Below are positions 30,509 to 41,236 of a DNA stretch of 64,000 bases, one piece after another. Position numbers and translations under genes: made by a program. The stretch comes from Ustilaginoidea virens. Taxonomy: Eukaryota > Ascomycota > Sordariomycetes > Hypocreales > Clavicipitaceae. The notes under the pieces were generated by a model that had not been told where the DNA came from, did not search any database, and saw nothing but the letters and a program-made list of their open reading frames with translations. The stretch spans positions 2,046,001-2,110,000 of the forward strand of contig NC_057322.1 in assembly GCF_000687475.1 (NCBI RefSeq), in the 5' to 3' direction. Each line of letters opens with the position of its first letter. Positions within the stretch are counted from its first letter, which is position 1.

Positions 30509-32411
30509 TGGTAGGGCGATTTAGGCTGGAAATTTTCCATTGTGCAGCGCATCTTTTGGCAGGTTTTGTTCCATTTGCGGCGAGTTCAAAACAAGGCTAG
30601 GGTAGCAGGTAGCAGGTAGCAGGTAGCACGTGAGACGGTGGGTCGGCGTTGCTCTGCAAATGATGGAATCCTCGGTATCCAACCCGAGTTTCGAAGAGGA
30701 CCGAGTCGGGTTCGAATATAAGAGTGCCTGGAATTTCCGGGCTGCATCATGGCATTGTCAGTCAGTCGTCGTTGAGGATGATCTATTGCCGCCGGAACGC
30801 AGGCCGACGGCGAAAGTGCTGGACAGCTTGGTTTTACCAGCGCTACTTCAAAAAGGCCGCCGCTGGCGGATTTACAGCGAATAGAGAAAAGAACAGGTGA
30901 AATATCAGACTACGGTTAGAAACAGCAGCGCGGGCGGTGATGCAGGTCTGATTGCCTTGACTACTGTCGACAGTTTCGGGACTGATTCAATAGGCTGGGG
31001 CGGAGGAGGGAGTCCGCGAGTCGGCACTTATACTGCATTAGCGCCAAGCCAGTTATGACGAGTGGACAGGAGTCGGGTTATTCGATGGGATTTACGGAGT
31101 ATGCGTCCACGTCGCCACATTGAGATGACCTGACCTCTAGTGGAGTGCTACTGCAATAAGAGTACATAATGTACTGAGTGATGCAGGAGCCGCGAGACTG
31201 CAACAACGGGCGTGGAAATGGCTCGAATTTTTTTGCCCCCGCGGGAAAGGACCGTCTCGACCGTCTCCACCAGGGGCGACTGGTCCATTTCCCAGCACCA
31301 ACTTGCGACAAGCTTGATTTCAGAAGTTGGGAGCGGCCCAGTCGCCCGCCATTGGGCTTCTACTGCTGGGGCTTCTTTGAGCTGTCCTTCGTCTTTGATC
31401 AATACGATTGCCCGTCCAGTGCTGACCGCCTGCGACAGCAAAGAGCGCGTCATGTTCCCCATCCCCGCCCATTGTCCGTCTCCAAGTCCATCGAGCAGCT
31501 TCTTTGAGCTTCTAGCTGGGGGTGGGCGGAACGGATCTATGAACAAGAAAAAAAAAAAAAAAAAAAAAAGGGGGGGGGGGAGAAAGAGAAGGAGAAAGAA
31601 AAGAGGAAAAAAGAGGGGCGCACGAGTGAAGCTGGCACAGGTGGAGCAGGTCCAAGGTACTTTTTTTCACCGCCTCTGTCTCACCGGGGAGCAGGTTTCG
31701 ACGACCTGGATGATTCCCCCCCCCCCCCCCAACCGTGGAATTTTCGGGAGCTTGCTGGATGATGTCAAAATGGCGATCGTGTACTTCCGTGCTCCGCAAC
31801 GAGCAAGGGGACTAGAGCAATTACTTGGCCACGAGTCTAACGGAAATGCAAGGTAAACATGCGCAACGCAAGCAATCGAGAAAATTAAACTCTAAAAACA
31901 AAAACAAAAAGAAAAGAAAAAAGAGAGAGAGAGAGAGAGAAAGAGAGGAGGCGAAAAAAGTTCCTGACGCATCTGCGACACCTCCAAAGGAACCTCTTGG
32001 CCCAAGCAACACATTGTAGGAATAACGCAGGTGGCGGGGCAGGAGTTGAGGGTTTCTGATGGTGGGGCCGTAGTTGTTACCTGCCGCGGCGCTTCCACTT
32101 CGCGTGGGTGCCAGAGCTTTCTCACACCCCCTGCTGGTTTCTAGTGGTTCTCTTGGAACAGAGTAGAACCACATCGAAACATCCCGCTCTGGTTTATTTA
32201 GCTTGCCCTCACAACCTGCTCAATCTCTCTTTTCCTTTTCCTACAGTCACAGTTCCTCCTCCTTCACACCAATCCACTCTCTCCTCTCCATTATACCCCC
32301 TACCCCCATTTTCACGCTCTTCACCCACAAAACTAAGCGACTGAATTCCTCTTGTCCCAAAGTTCCTTTTCCTTGTTTTCTGATTTTCGTCTACATCATC
32401 ACAACGCCAAC
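30509..32411. promoter_or_regulatory. Intergenic region and HSP70 promoter
   Basis: 1.9 kb without a supported gene. Notable items: a triplet of GGTAGCA units at 30602-30626, an exact TACGGAGTA at 31093-31101, an A-run joined directly to a G-run at 31550-31580, a C-run at 31718-31731, and a GAGA tract at about 31924-31945. A GGAACAGAGTAGAACC segment near 32154-32169 carries two same-orientation GAA triplets ten bases apart (gap-type heat-shock element, weak). The final 200 bp before HSP70 is strongly pyrimidine-rich, usual for highly expressed fungal genes. Confidence 0.45.
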
Positions 32412-34453
32412 ATGAGCGCCTCAGGACCCGCCGTTGGTATCGACCTGGGTACCACGTATTCATGTGTCGGTATCTTCCGCGAGGATCGATGCGACATCAT
32501 CGCCAATGACCAGGGTAACCGAACTACTCCTTCGTTCGTTGCCTTCACTGACACCGAGCGTCTGATCGGTGATGCCGCCAAGAATCAGGTCGCCATGAAC
32601 CCTCACAACACTGTCTTCGACGCCAAGCGATTGATTGGCCGCAAGTTCAACGACGCCGAGGTTCAGGCTGACATGAAGCACTTCCCCTTCAAGATCATCA
32701 GCGACAAGGGCGGCAAGCCCCTTGTCGAGGTCGAGTTCAAGGGCGAGACCAAGACCTTTACCCCCGAGGAAATCTCTTCCATGATTCTCACCAAGATGCG
32801 TGAGACTGCCGAGAGCTACCTCGGCACTACCATCACAAACGCTGTCGTCACTGTCCCTGCCTACTTCAATGACTCTCAGCGTCAGGCTACCAAAGACGCC
32901 GGTCTCATTGCCGGTCTCAACGTGCTCCGTATTATCAACGAGCCTACTGCTGCCGCCATTGCCTATGGTCTCGACAAGAAGGTCGAGGGTGAGCGCAACG
33001 TCTTGATTTTCGACCTGGGCGGTGGTACCTTTGATGTGTCTCTCCTGACCATCGAGGAGGGTATCTTTGAGGTCAAGTCTACCGCTGGTGACACTCACTT
33101 GGGTGGTGAGGACTTTGACAACCGTCTGGTCAACCACTTTGTCAACGAATTCAAGCGCAAGCACAAGAAAGGTACGGAGCAGCCCCGTTTTGACGACGAA
33201 TGTATGTGTGTCTGACTTGACCAACTAACCATTCTATAGACTTGTCCACCAACAGCCGTGCTCTCCGTCGTCTCCGAACCGCTTGTGAGCGTGCCAAGCG
33301 TACCCTTTCTTCCTCCGCCCAAACCTCCATTGAGATTGATTCTCTCTTCGAGGGCATCGACTTCTACACCTCCATCACCCGAGCCCGTTTCGAAGAGCTT
33401 TGCCAGGACCTCTTCCGCTCCACCATCCAGCCTGTTGACCGCGTTCTTGCTGATGCCAAGATTGACAAGAGCCAGGTCCACGAGATCGTTCTCGTTGGCG
33501 GATCCACCCGTATTCCCCGTATCCAGAAGCTCATCACCGACTACTTCAATGGAAAGGAGCCCAACAAGTCCATCAACCCTGACGAGGCGGTTGCTTACGG
33601 TGCCGCTGTTCAGGCTGCTATCCTGTCTGGTGATACCAGCTCCAAGTCCACCAACGAGATCTTGCTCCTCGACGTTGCCCCGCTCTCGCTGGGTATCGAG
33701 ACTGCAGGCGGTATGATGACGAAGCTCATCCCTCGCAACACCACCATTCCTACCAAGAAGTCCGAGGTCTTCTCCACCTTCTCCGACAACCAGCCCGGTG
33801 TGCTCATCCAGGTCTACGAGGGTGAGCGCCAGCGCACCAAGGACAACAACCTGATGGGCAAGTTTGAGCTTACCGGAATTCCTCCTGCTCCTCGGGGTGT
33901 TCCCCAGATCGAGGTTACATTTGATCTCGATGCCAACGGTATCATGAATGTTTCCGCTGTTGAGAAGGGCACCGGCAAGTCCAACAAGATTATCATCACC
34001 AACGACAAGGGACGTCTGTCCAAGGAGGAGATTGAGCGCATGCTTTCTGATGCCGAGAAGTACAAGGAGGAAGATGAGGCTGAAGGCCGCCGCGTTGCTG
34101 CCAAGAATGGTCTCGAGTCTTATGCCTACTCACTCCGCAACACTCTCAGCGATTCCAAGGTTGACGAGAAGATTGGCGCCGAGGACAAGGAGAAGCTGAC
34201 CAAGGAGATTGATCGTATCGTTGCCTGGCTCGACGATAGCCAGCAGGCCACCCGTGAGGAGTATGAGGAGCATCAGAAAGAGCTCGAGGCCGTTGCCAAT
34301 CCCATCATGATGAAGTTCTACCAGGGTGAGGGCGGTGCTCCTGGCGGCATGCCCGGCGGTATGCCCGGTGGTCCCGGCGGCTTCCCAGGCGCTGGCGGTG
34401 CCCACGGCGGCGCTGGCGGCGATGACGGTCCCACTGTCGAGGAGGTCGACTAA
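32412..34453 (+). CDS. Cytosolic heat shock protein 70 (Ssa-type)
   Basis: ATP-dependent chaperone of cytosol and nucleus. Two exons, 32412-33171 and 33240-34453, give 657 residues, normal for the Ssa class. The three Hsp70 signatures are present: IDLGTTYS near residue 10, [12 protein letters not shown] near 200 and [11 protein letters not shown] near 335. The substrate-binding domain is followed by a helical lid ([15 protein letters not shown]), a GGMPGG-type repeat linker and the C-terminal EEVD that binds TPR co-chaperones. There is no signal peptide or HDEL, excluding the ER form. The 68-bp intron falls after KRKHKK. Heat induction is expected from the family but the promoter evidence here is weak. 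Confidence 0.97.
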
Positions 34454-34838
34454 ATTCAGATACCCAATGTCGCCAGTGTGGCAACGGCGAAGGATTTCCA
34501 ACGGTTTCATGGTCTTTATGTTTTTAGAGTTTGCGGGTAATATGCATTTATGGTTATGACGAGTCACCAAAAGCTTGGGTGGAGTACCTGGTCTGTATTT
34601 TAATGAGCTTAATGAACGAAATGGCGTCAAAGAAAGGCTTGTTTCTTTCTACGTGATGGATGTCATTGCGATTTGTAGATTTAATATGCTTTCCTTGAGC
34701 TACCCACAGCAGATTTGCGCAGTTTAAAGGAGCTTCATAGAAATGTACATGTTGCTTTGCCGTAGGTATCATCCATGTAATGACCTGTTCATTGAATTGA
34801 CACGATAGTCTAACTTCTCATCACCCCAACACCCTCCC
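34454..34838. other. Intergenic region between convergent HSP70 and EMI1
   Basis: Tail-to-tail spacer, AT-richer than its surroundings; it should hold both 3' untranslated regions and polyadenylation signals. No gene seen. Confidence 0.45.
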
Positions 34839-35570
34839 TTAAGGCTCATCGTAACCTAGTTTTTCTCGGATTTTCCTCCTCCTCTCCTCCTCCATTCTCC
34901 TCCATTCCTCATCGCTGACCTGCGCCTCGCCCGCGGGCATGCTGAACGCCGACCCCGGCGGCAGCTTCTCCGCCCTTGGCTCCCACACGTCCTCGCTGCT
35001 GGGCTTGCCGCCGCCGTACTTGCGATACGCCTTGTTGCGGTAGTGCGTCCTGACCATGTCGGCCTTGAGCGCGCCGGCGTACCCTCGTGCGCGCATGCAG
35101 AACCAGAAGTCGTCCCAGTGCTCGCTGCACGAGCGCATGCTGCCGTAGCGGTAGACCGAGCTGAACTGGCCGGCGAGGCCGTTGCAGCTCCAGGCGAGGT
35201 CGAAGGCCTGCCGGCACGACATGTCTGTGGGCAGGAGGGACTCGGAGACGGGGTCGCCGACGGGGGCGTCGGCGGCGTCGGGTGCGCGGGCGGGTGACGC
35301 TTTGAGAGCGAGCCACGAGGCGACGGATGACGAGGAGGCCGGGGAAGGGGGCTCGCGCGGCGGGGAGGGTGTCGGGGGCTGGCGCGGGGCGGGTTGGCTG
35401 TCGGGGTTGGGGGCGAAGAGGTTGAGGAAGTGCTGGATTTCGGGGTCGACGGGTTCGGCGGGCGGGGGTGCGGGGGATGACGGCTTGTCCGGGCCGGAGG
35501 ACGGTTTGTTCGGAGGGGAGGCGGAGGATTTGGCGGGAGGGGGGGCTGACGAGGACCAAAACCAGCCCAT
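34839..35570 (-). CDS. EMI1: DUF3128 / Emi1 family twin-CX9C protein
   Basis: Single exon on the minus strand, 243 residues, from the ATG at 35570 (MGWFWSSSAPP). The conserved C-terminal half matches DUF3128: MSCRQAFDLAWSCNGLAGQF, YRYGSMRSCSEHWDDFWFCM and SSEDVWEPR. The cysteines form a twin CX9C pattern, C119/C129 and C148/C158. In yeast, Emi1 is needed for early meiotic induction of IME1 and is counted among twin-CX9C proteins. The N-terminal 110 residues are disordered and rich in S, P and A, much longer than in yeast. The C-terminal end is a charged helix (EEWRRMEEERRRKIREKL). It is divergent from the mitochondrial gene YME2. Confidence 0.9.
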   Translation of the reverse strand: MGWFWSSSAPPPAKSSASPPNKPSSGPDKPSSPAPPPAEPVDPEIQHFLNLFAPNPDSQPAPRQPPTPSPPREPPSPASSSSVASWLALKASPARAPDAADAPVGDPVSESLLPTDMSCRQAFDLAWSCNGLAGQFSSVYRYGSMRSCSEHWDDFWFCMRARGYAGALKADMVRTHYRNKAYRKYGGGKPSSEDVWEPRAEKLPPGSAFSMPAGEAQVSDEEWRRMEEERRRKIREKLGYDEP

Positions 35571-36330
35571 GGCGGTGGTTACGAAGATTGGAGTTGCGGG
35601 TGGGGGATAGAATATCGGGTCCGCGGGAATGGTGGCGAGCGGTTGTGCTGACGAGGTCGCAGGCGATTTGGTATCTCGGTGATGCAAGCGTTTTCTCGAT
35701 GTCTTTGGTGTGGATGACGACGGGCTCCAGCGGCCGAGGGGTCTTCGAGCCGCCGTCACGTGATACTAGCTAGGGATGTAGTCGTGACAAATTGTAGCGA
35801 TTGGACAAACCAGGACCAGAACCAGGGCCAGAAAAGTTGTCATTTGAATCATTTTGACCAGAACTAGAGCCGGAACCGGCATTAGAACCAGCACAGCCAG
35901 CACAGCCAGAACCAGCACCAGAACTAGAAAATTAATATCATCGTCTTCTTAACAATTAGGCGTGTCGCAGACAGACGTAACAGGAGCTTGATACATCTTA
36001 ATTGATGAACTCGTTGCAACGCGAACGTTGATTTTCATTGGCGGCGGCAATTGTCACGTGATACTAGCTATCGACTCCACTATCGCGGAAAAGTAGCCGC
36101 GCCGCCACAGCCACAGCCAGCCGCACGGACGTGACGTGGCTTGGGCCGCCGTCAACTCCATGACCTCAGCTGAGCAAACGCGCCAAGCACCCAAGGCTTC
36201 CCTCTTCCCTGCAACAACAGCAAGCAACCGCCATGTGGAGGACCGCAGGTCCCATCTTCTCCTCACCTCGTTCTCTGGCATCCGAATCCGGGCTGCAGTC
36301 TTGTGCAGACACCCTCCCCGCAACCGCGTC
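35571..36330. promoter_or_regulatory. Divergent promoter region of EMI1 and YME2, with a degenerate CCAGAA repeat
   Basis: 760 bp between the start codons. At about 35809-35935 lies a degenerate hexanucleotide repeat (CCAGAA/CCAGCA). Read on the minus strand it stays open as a Gly/Ser-rich text. A short identical segment, GTCACGTGATACTAGCTA, occurs near 35756-35773 and again near 36053-36070, giving two E-box CACGTG sites in matching contexts. The transcript of YME2 probably starts downstream of the second. Confidence 0.55.
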
Positions 36331-39140
36331 ATGATTTCGGCGCGGACGCTGGTCTCGCTGGGCCCGCGGCAGAGTGTCGTGCGGCCTGCTCTCGCTCGCT
36401 GCTTACCAACGCGGCGCGGCACCTTTTCCCCGGCGACGGCGACATGCCAGCGTCGCTGGGAGGGCGGTGCTGCCGGAGCTCCCGTGACGCCGCCGATTGT
36501 GCCGCCGAACGCCCCCGGCTCGGCGGAGCCCTCGGCGCAAAAGGAGCAGGAGACGGGGCATTTCCAAGTAAAGCCGAACGAGTCCTTGCTCTTCTTTGAG
36601 AGTACGAGAATCCCCGGAGCCCGCTTTCACGTCTTGGCGTCTCGTGGTGATGGTCCCGACTCCGACTGACTGCTGCTCGGGGTGATTAGACATATTCCCC
36701 CGGAGACTGAGCGCGCTGCTCAGGTACCCCGCCGAAACGGATCGCGACATGACCGACTTGCTGGGCCGCTTCTACAGCTCTTCCAGCAGCGGTGGAGGCG
36801 GCGGCTTGGACCCGATCGCGTTGGTGAAGAGAGCTATACCGGACGACATGCCGCTGAAAGTCACCGAGATCTTGCCCAGGCTGAAAGATGGCGGGGCTTT
36901 TGTCAAGGTCCAGTACGACGCCAGCACGTCTCCGTCGGAAATCGAATGTCAGTCCGTCTGTCTCTTTTTTTTTCCGCACGTGTTCCTGGGGGGGGTGGGG
37001 GAGGGATGTGTCGCGCCAAGCAGACTGACGCTTGTGTCTTCCTCTAGCAACGCTTCGGCAGAAGCTCGAGAAGCATCCGCTGAAACCGTGGTTTAGCCCC
37101 TTTCGCGGCGTCACGGCGCGCTTGGTCAGGGGAACGCCGTGGCTGGAGGATCTGTACAGGTTTCCCTCGAGCTTGGTCAAGGTGGAGTTTGTGCCGACGC
37201 AGCCGGGGGCGACGGCCGAGGAGCTGTCGGAAGAGAAGCTGTACAGCTTGTTTCGACGGTACGGCAAAATCGCCGATATTCTCCCCCAGCCCTTTGACAG
37301 CAAGGTCGTCCCCAGATACGCGCAGCTGGAGTTCCCGAGGCTGAGCGACGCCATCATGGCAAGAAACTGCATGCACGGGTTCGTTGTCGACGAGGCCATG
37401 GGCGGAGGCAGGTCCGGCACTGCTTTGCGGCTCTCGTACGTCAAGCGAGTCAAGGCGCACAGCGTGTGGAACTGGATCATCAACCATCCGAAAATCGTCA
37501 TCCCCATCCTCGCCGCCCTGCTGGCCGGGCTCTCCGTCATCGTCTTTGACCCCATACGCAACTTCTTCATCAAGCTGCACGTGACGCGGTCGCTCAAGTT
37601 CAAGGACTCGAGGCTCTACAAATGGTTCCGGTCGCAGACGGTCCGCCACAAGCCGCAGCACATGGAGGGCCTCCACGCGGTCTGGAACCATCGGCGCGAC
37701 CTGATTGAGCGGTTGAGGAACTGGCTCGACGGCAGCTCCGACACGTTCATCGTCGTCACCGGGCCCCGGGGGTCGGGCAAGATTGAGATGGTCATGGATC
37801 AGGCCTTGGCCGGGCGCAAGAACGTCCTCTTGCTGGACTGCAAGCCCATCGTGGACGCGAGCGGCGAGGCAGGCACCATCAAGCGTCTCGCGGCCGCGGT
37901 GGGCTTCCGCCCCGTCTTCTCGTGGGCAAACAGCATCAGCAGCATGATCGACTTGGCGGTGCAGAGCACCACGGGCGTCAAGGCGGGCTTCTCCGAAACC
38001 CTCGACAGCCAGATCAGCAAGATTCTCCACACGACCACGGGCGCCCTCAAGCAGATTGGGCTCTCGTCCCGGTCCAAGCGAGACAAGGACGCGAAGCTGT
38101 CCGAAGACGCCTATCTGGAGGCGCACGCGGAAACCCGACCCGTCATTGTCATTGACAACTTCCTGCACAAGAACGAGGGCATGACGATTGTCTACGAGAA
38201 GATTGCAGACTGGGCGGCGTCGCTCGTGCAGAACAACATCGCGCACGTCATCTTCCTCACGGCAGACAGTTCGTTTACCAAGCCCCTGGCCAAGGCGCTG
38301 CCGGACAGAGTGTTCCGCACCATTTCGCTCGGGGACTTGGAACCCGGCGTGGCCAAGAAGTTTGTCACCAGCAGGCTGGCGGAAGATGCGGAAGATGCGC
38401 CCGACGGGTCCGTTGCCGACGACGACGACGACAGCGGCGGCCAAGACGGAGCCAAGCGCGGCACGGACCTGGCCGGACTGGACAGGTGCATCGAAGTCCT
38501 CGGCGGACGACTCACGGACCTCGAGTTCCTGTCCCGCCGGATCAAGGCTGGCCAGACCCCCCGGCAGGCGGTTGAGGAGATTGTTGACGAGACGGCCACC
38601 GACATTGTCAAGATCTTCCTCATGGGCAAGTCCAACGACGCGGACAGGAAATGGTCGTGCGAACAGGCGTGGCACCTGATCAAGTCGCTGTCCGAGAGCC
38701 CGTCCCTGCGGTACCACCAAGTCTTGCTGTCGCCAACCTTCTCCTCGTCCACGTCGGCCAGCGCCGCCAGCGGGGAAGCCGCCCTCGAGGCACTCGCCTC
38801 GACGGAGCTCATCACCATCAAGTCCCACCAGGGGCGCCCCAAGATCATCACCGCGGGGAAGCCTCTGTACCAGGCCGCCATTTCGGCCCTGGTCCGCGAC
38901 CGCGTGCTCAAGGCCAAGATGGACACGGCTGTGCTGAAAGAGATGGCCAAGGTGGAGGGCAAGACGGTTGCGTCTGTGGAGGCGGAGCTGGGCATGCTGG
39001 CCAAGCTGCCGCGGCAGACGCTGGAGACGGCCGGCAGGGTGGCGTATCTCCTGGGCAAGTTGGATGCCAGCCAGAGGAAGATTGAGCAAGTGGAGGCGCA
39101 GATGGCCGGGCTGAAGAAGGTCTTGGCGGAGGAGTACTAG
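36331..39140 (+). CDS. YME2: Mitochondrial escape protein 2 (Yme2)
   Basis: Integral inner-mitochondrial-membrane protein affecting nucleoid structure and escape of mitochondrial DNA. Three exons, 36331-36601, 36690-36947 and 37048-39140, give 873 residues. The N-terminus (MISARTLVSLGPRQSVVRPALARCL) is an Arg-rich presequence without acidic residues. An RRM-like domain spans roughly residues 220-310 (KLYSLFRRYGKIADI; YAQLEFPRLSDAIMARNCMHG). One transmembrane helix follows (HPKIVIPILAALLAGLSVIV), then an AAA-type ATPase region with Walker A GPRGSGK and a VIVIDNF Walker B-like strand. A coiled coil ends the protein. An in-frame ATG further upstream is not chosen because the upstream sequence lacks presequence character. 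Confidence 0.95.
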
Positions 39141-40530
39141 TGAGCGCAGACGGGGGGCCTGTACAAAATTGGTGATAGTATGACGAACGGCGGCCGTCCC
39201 CCAAGGCGCCGCTTCCTTTGTTTTGCCAACAAACGTCGACGGGCTGTCTCCAATATCTGATGCAACGGGCCCCGGTGGGCCACTGATTCGTACGGCGCAA
39301 TTGACAAGACCCGGCGGCTTGGACGGCCTCTTGCCGCATCATGGACGTGCGTGGCCGCCTGGACCAGCTGATGCTGGTGCACGGCTGTCGAGGTGCGCCC
39401 GCAGGCCCTGCTCACCGCATGTCTTTACGCATGTCTTTGCGATATGCCTTGTGACATGGTTCTACAGCGGCTGCTGGTTCCGGCCAGGCCTGGGCCAGAC
39501 AACGCCACGCCTTGGCGCACATCTACAGAGCACAAGCGGTTTGGATACAGCAAGCCCGGGGCAACCATCTGTCTCTCCAAGGGCCCCAGCCTCGGAGTGT
39601 TGCCTACGCCAACTCGAACGAGCTCGGCGGCCACGCTTGCGACTTGTCGAAATGTGGAAGCTCAAGACGTCCTCGCGGGATGCTCGGACGCCAGCCAAGC
39701 CACGGAGTTTGCATGGGTGGGTGCGTCGAAACCGCCGGCCAAGCTGGGCGGGGTCTTCCAGCCCAACGGACTGTCGGTTTTCTGCACGGGTCGGCATGCC
39801 GCTGGAGAAAGAGAAGATCGCTGAGAGCCGCCAAGGAAATCCCTGCGTGGTCCCCCGCGAGAGTCCCTGCCAAGCAGGCCCGGTGTGGGAAGCATGGACG
39901 GCGTGGCACAGGCGCAGCGCGACGGGGGCAAAACCCGACGACCCGTCGTCGTCGTGGAGCGCTCGGGTTCGCTGCGGCTGACGTGTTACGCCCGGTCGCT
40001 TGGCTGGAGTCTGGAGAACGCTGCGCATGCCTGCTTGTCTGCAAGCACAACCGAGATCCGCGGGCGGAGCGCAGAACTGCAGCCCGCGTCACGCGACGGC
40101 CGGCATGGGTGGCTCGAAACTGCCGTCCCACCTGCGGAAGTGGCCCAACCGGATGTGCTGCTGGCCGTACATCTTCAAGTGCGGCTGAAGACTGCGAGCG
40201 GGTCGTCGCGCCGCGAGCCGCATCGCGGACCCCTGCTCGATGCCAGCCGCCCTCCTTATTCAACGGCAACTGAGCCAACAGGCAATAGCTTCATGCACGC
40301 AAAAGGACTCTTCTTGTCCAGAACCTCAGCCGCAAAAGCTCGGTGACCCTGGCTCTGCCCCGGGGTGGCCCGCTCAACATCACCGCTGTGTTGGATAAGA
40401 TATATATGTGTGTTCTCCGTCTCTCGAGTCCTTTGTCCACCCTAGCTTTTTCACCATCTCGCGGGTACTGCCCTCTTCCTATTGCCTTTTTCCACTCAAT
40501 AACTCCTCGACCAGAACCCAGCAGTGATCC
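39141..40530. promoter_or_regulatory. Intergenic region and promoter of the knottin-repeat gene
   Basis: GC-rich, with overlapping open frames on both strands between 39220 and 40350, none with a recognisable domain; these are attributed to base composition. The promoter side has a TATA-like ATATATAT at about 40400 (some 125 bp before the start) followed by a pyrimidine-rich leader (CTCTCGAGTCC, CTCTTCC). Confidence 0.45.
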
Positions 40531-41052
40531 ATGATGAAGCTGCTCATTGTCGCAGCCTGGCTTCTCGGCCTGGGCCTCGCCAGCCCAGCCCTGAAAGACA
40601 CATCGCCTGCTGCCCCCAGCCTGGACAAGAGGTGCAACGGAGCGGGCTCGTTCTGCAATAACGGCGTTCCGTGCTGCACCAACCTGTACTGCAGCAGCTC
40701 GACCGTGTGCCGGGGTTGCAACGGCGCGGGCTCGTTCTGCAACAACGGCGTTCCGTGCTGCAACAATCTGTATTGCAGCAGCTCGAGCGTCTGCCGAGGG
40801 TGCAACGGGGCAGGGTCGTTTTGCAACAACGGCGTTCCGTGCTGCAACAATCTGTATTGCAGCAGCTCGAGCGTCTGCCGAGGGTGCAACGGGGCAGGGT
40901 CGTTTTGCAACAACGGCGTTCCGTGCTGCAGCGGGCTGTACTGCAGCAGCTCGAGCGTCTGCCGAGGGTGCAACGGGGCAGGGTCGTTTTGCAACAACGG
41001 CGTCCCGTGCTGCAGCGGGCTGTACTGCAGCACATCCGGGGTGTGTAGGTGA
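40531..41052 (+). CDS. Secreted precursor with five tandem knottin-like (six-cysteine) units
   Basis: Single exon, 173 residues. Signal peptide at residues 1-18 (MMKLLIVAAWLLGLGLAS), then a short propeptide ending in a Kex2-type site KR at 33-34, immediately before the first cysteine. The remainder is five 28-residue units of pattern C-X6-C-X5-CC-X4-C-X5-C (unit text CNGAGSFCNNGVPCC, then NLYC or GLYC, then SSSSVCRG), the cysteine order of inhibitor-cystine-knot peptides. The units start at codons 35, 63, 91, 119 and 147 and are joined only by Arg-Gly, so they would stay as beads on a chain or be cut after Arg. Nothing near it suggests a modification cluster. Likely an extracellular effector, defence or antimicrobial protein; its target is unknown. 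Confidence 0.85.
   Translation: MMKLLIVAAWLLGLGLASPALKDTSPAAPSLDKRCNGAGSFCNNGVPCCTNLYCSSSTVCRGCNGAGSFCNNGVPCCNNLYCSSSSVCRGCNGAGSFCNNGVPCCNNLYCSSSSVCRGCNGAGSFCNNGVPCCSGLYCSSSSVCRGCNGAGSFCNNGVPCCSGLYCSTSGVCR
40633..41049 (+). repeat. Five 84-bp tandem repeats encoding the knottin units
   Basis: Units start at 40633, 40717, 40801, 40885 and 40969, each exactly 84 bp (28 codons; the last lacks the final Gly codon). Units 3-5 are almost identical over their first 40 bases even at silent positions. Units 1 and 2 differ more, which suggests recent duplication or gene conversion towards the 3' end. Confidence 0.95.
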
Positions 41053-41236
41053 TTGGTGATGTTGGAAACGACGTTGGAAACGGGGTGTGGACGACGAAGC
41101 TGGGAACTCGGAGGGGCTGTGCTATTGAAATGCTCTGGGGCTGGGCTGCTACCCGTACATTGGTTGGGAAGAGGCTATGGACGCCAGTTACCGCGTGTGT
41201 GGATAGTGTCATGTTGACGGGGGGTCAAGTATGCGG

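Noticed and set aside
28333..31000. A secondary-metabolite cluster around the MFS exporter
   Set aside because: No synthase, oxidoreductase or pathway regulator lies nearby; the neighbours are ABP2 and HSP70.
31212..31856. 214-codon plus-strand frame between the MFS exporter and HSP70
   Set aside because: It runs through an A-run joined to a G-run (poly-Lys then Gly/Arg text), has no domain, and looks like chance in low-complexity DNA.
32460..33224. 254-codon minus-strand frame opposite HSP70 exon 1
   Set aside because: Such antisense frames are a well-known by-product of Hsp70 codon usage; no independent evidence for a gene.
36136..36330. Extending YME2 upstream to an earlier in-frame beginning
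   Set aside because: The added residues carry no presequence character and the ATG at 36331 begins a typical Arg-rich mitochondrial leader.
37044..39089. A 681-codon open frame on the minus strand across YME2
   Set aside because: It is an antisense shadow of a GC-rich exon; its text has no domain while the plus strand encodes Yme2 with all expected motifs.
39223..40350. Several overlapping frames of 140-250 codons on both strands upstream of the knottin gene
   Set aside because: All share the same GC-rich DNA, contradict each other, and none shows a domain, signal peptide or convincing start.
40633..41049. Regular 84-bp direct repeats considered as a CRISPR array
   Set aside because: No spacers; the units are contiguous, in frame and encode a cysteine pattern, and the genome is fungal.
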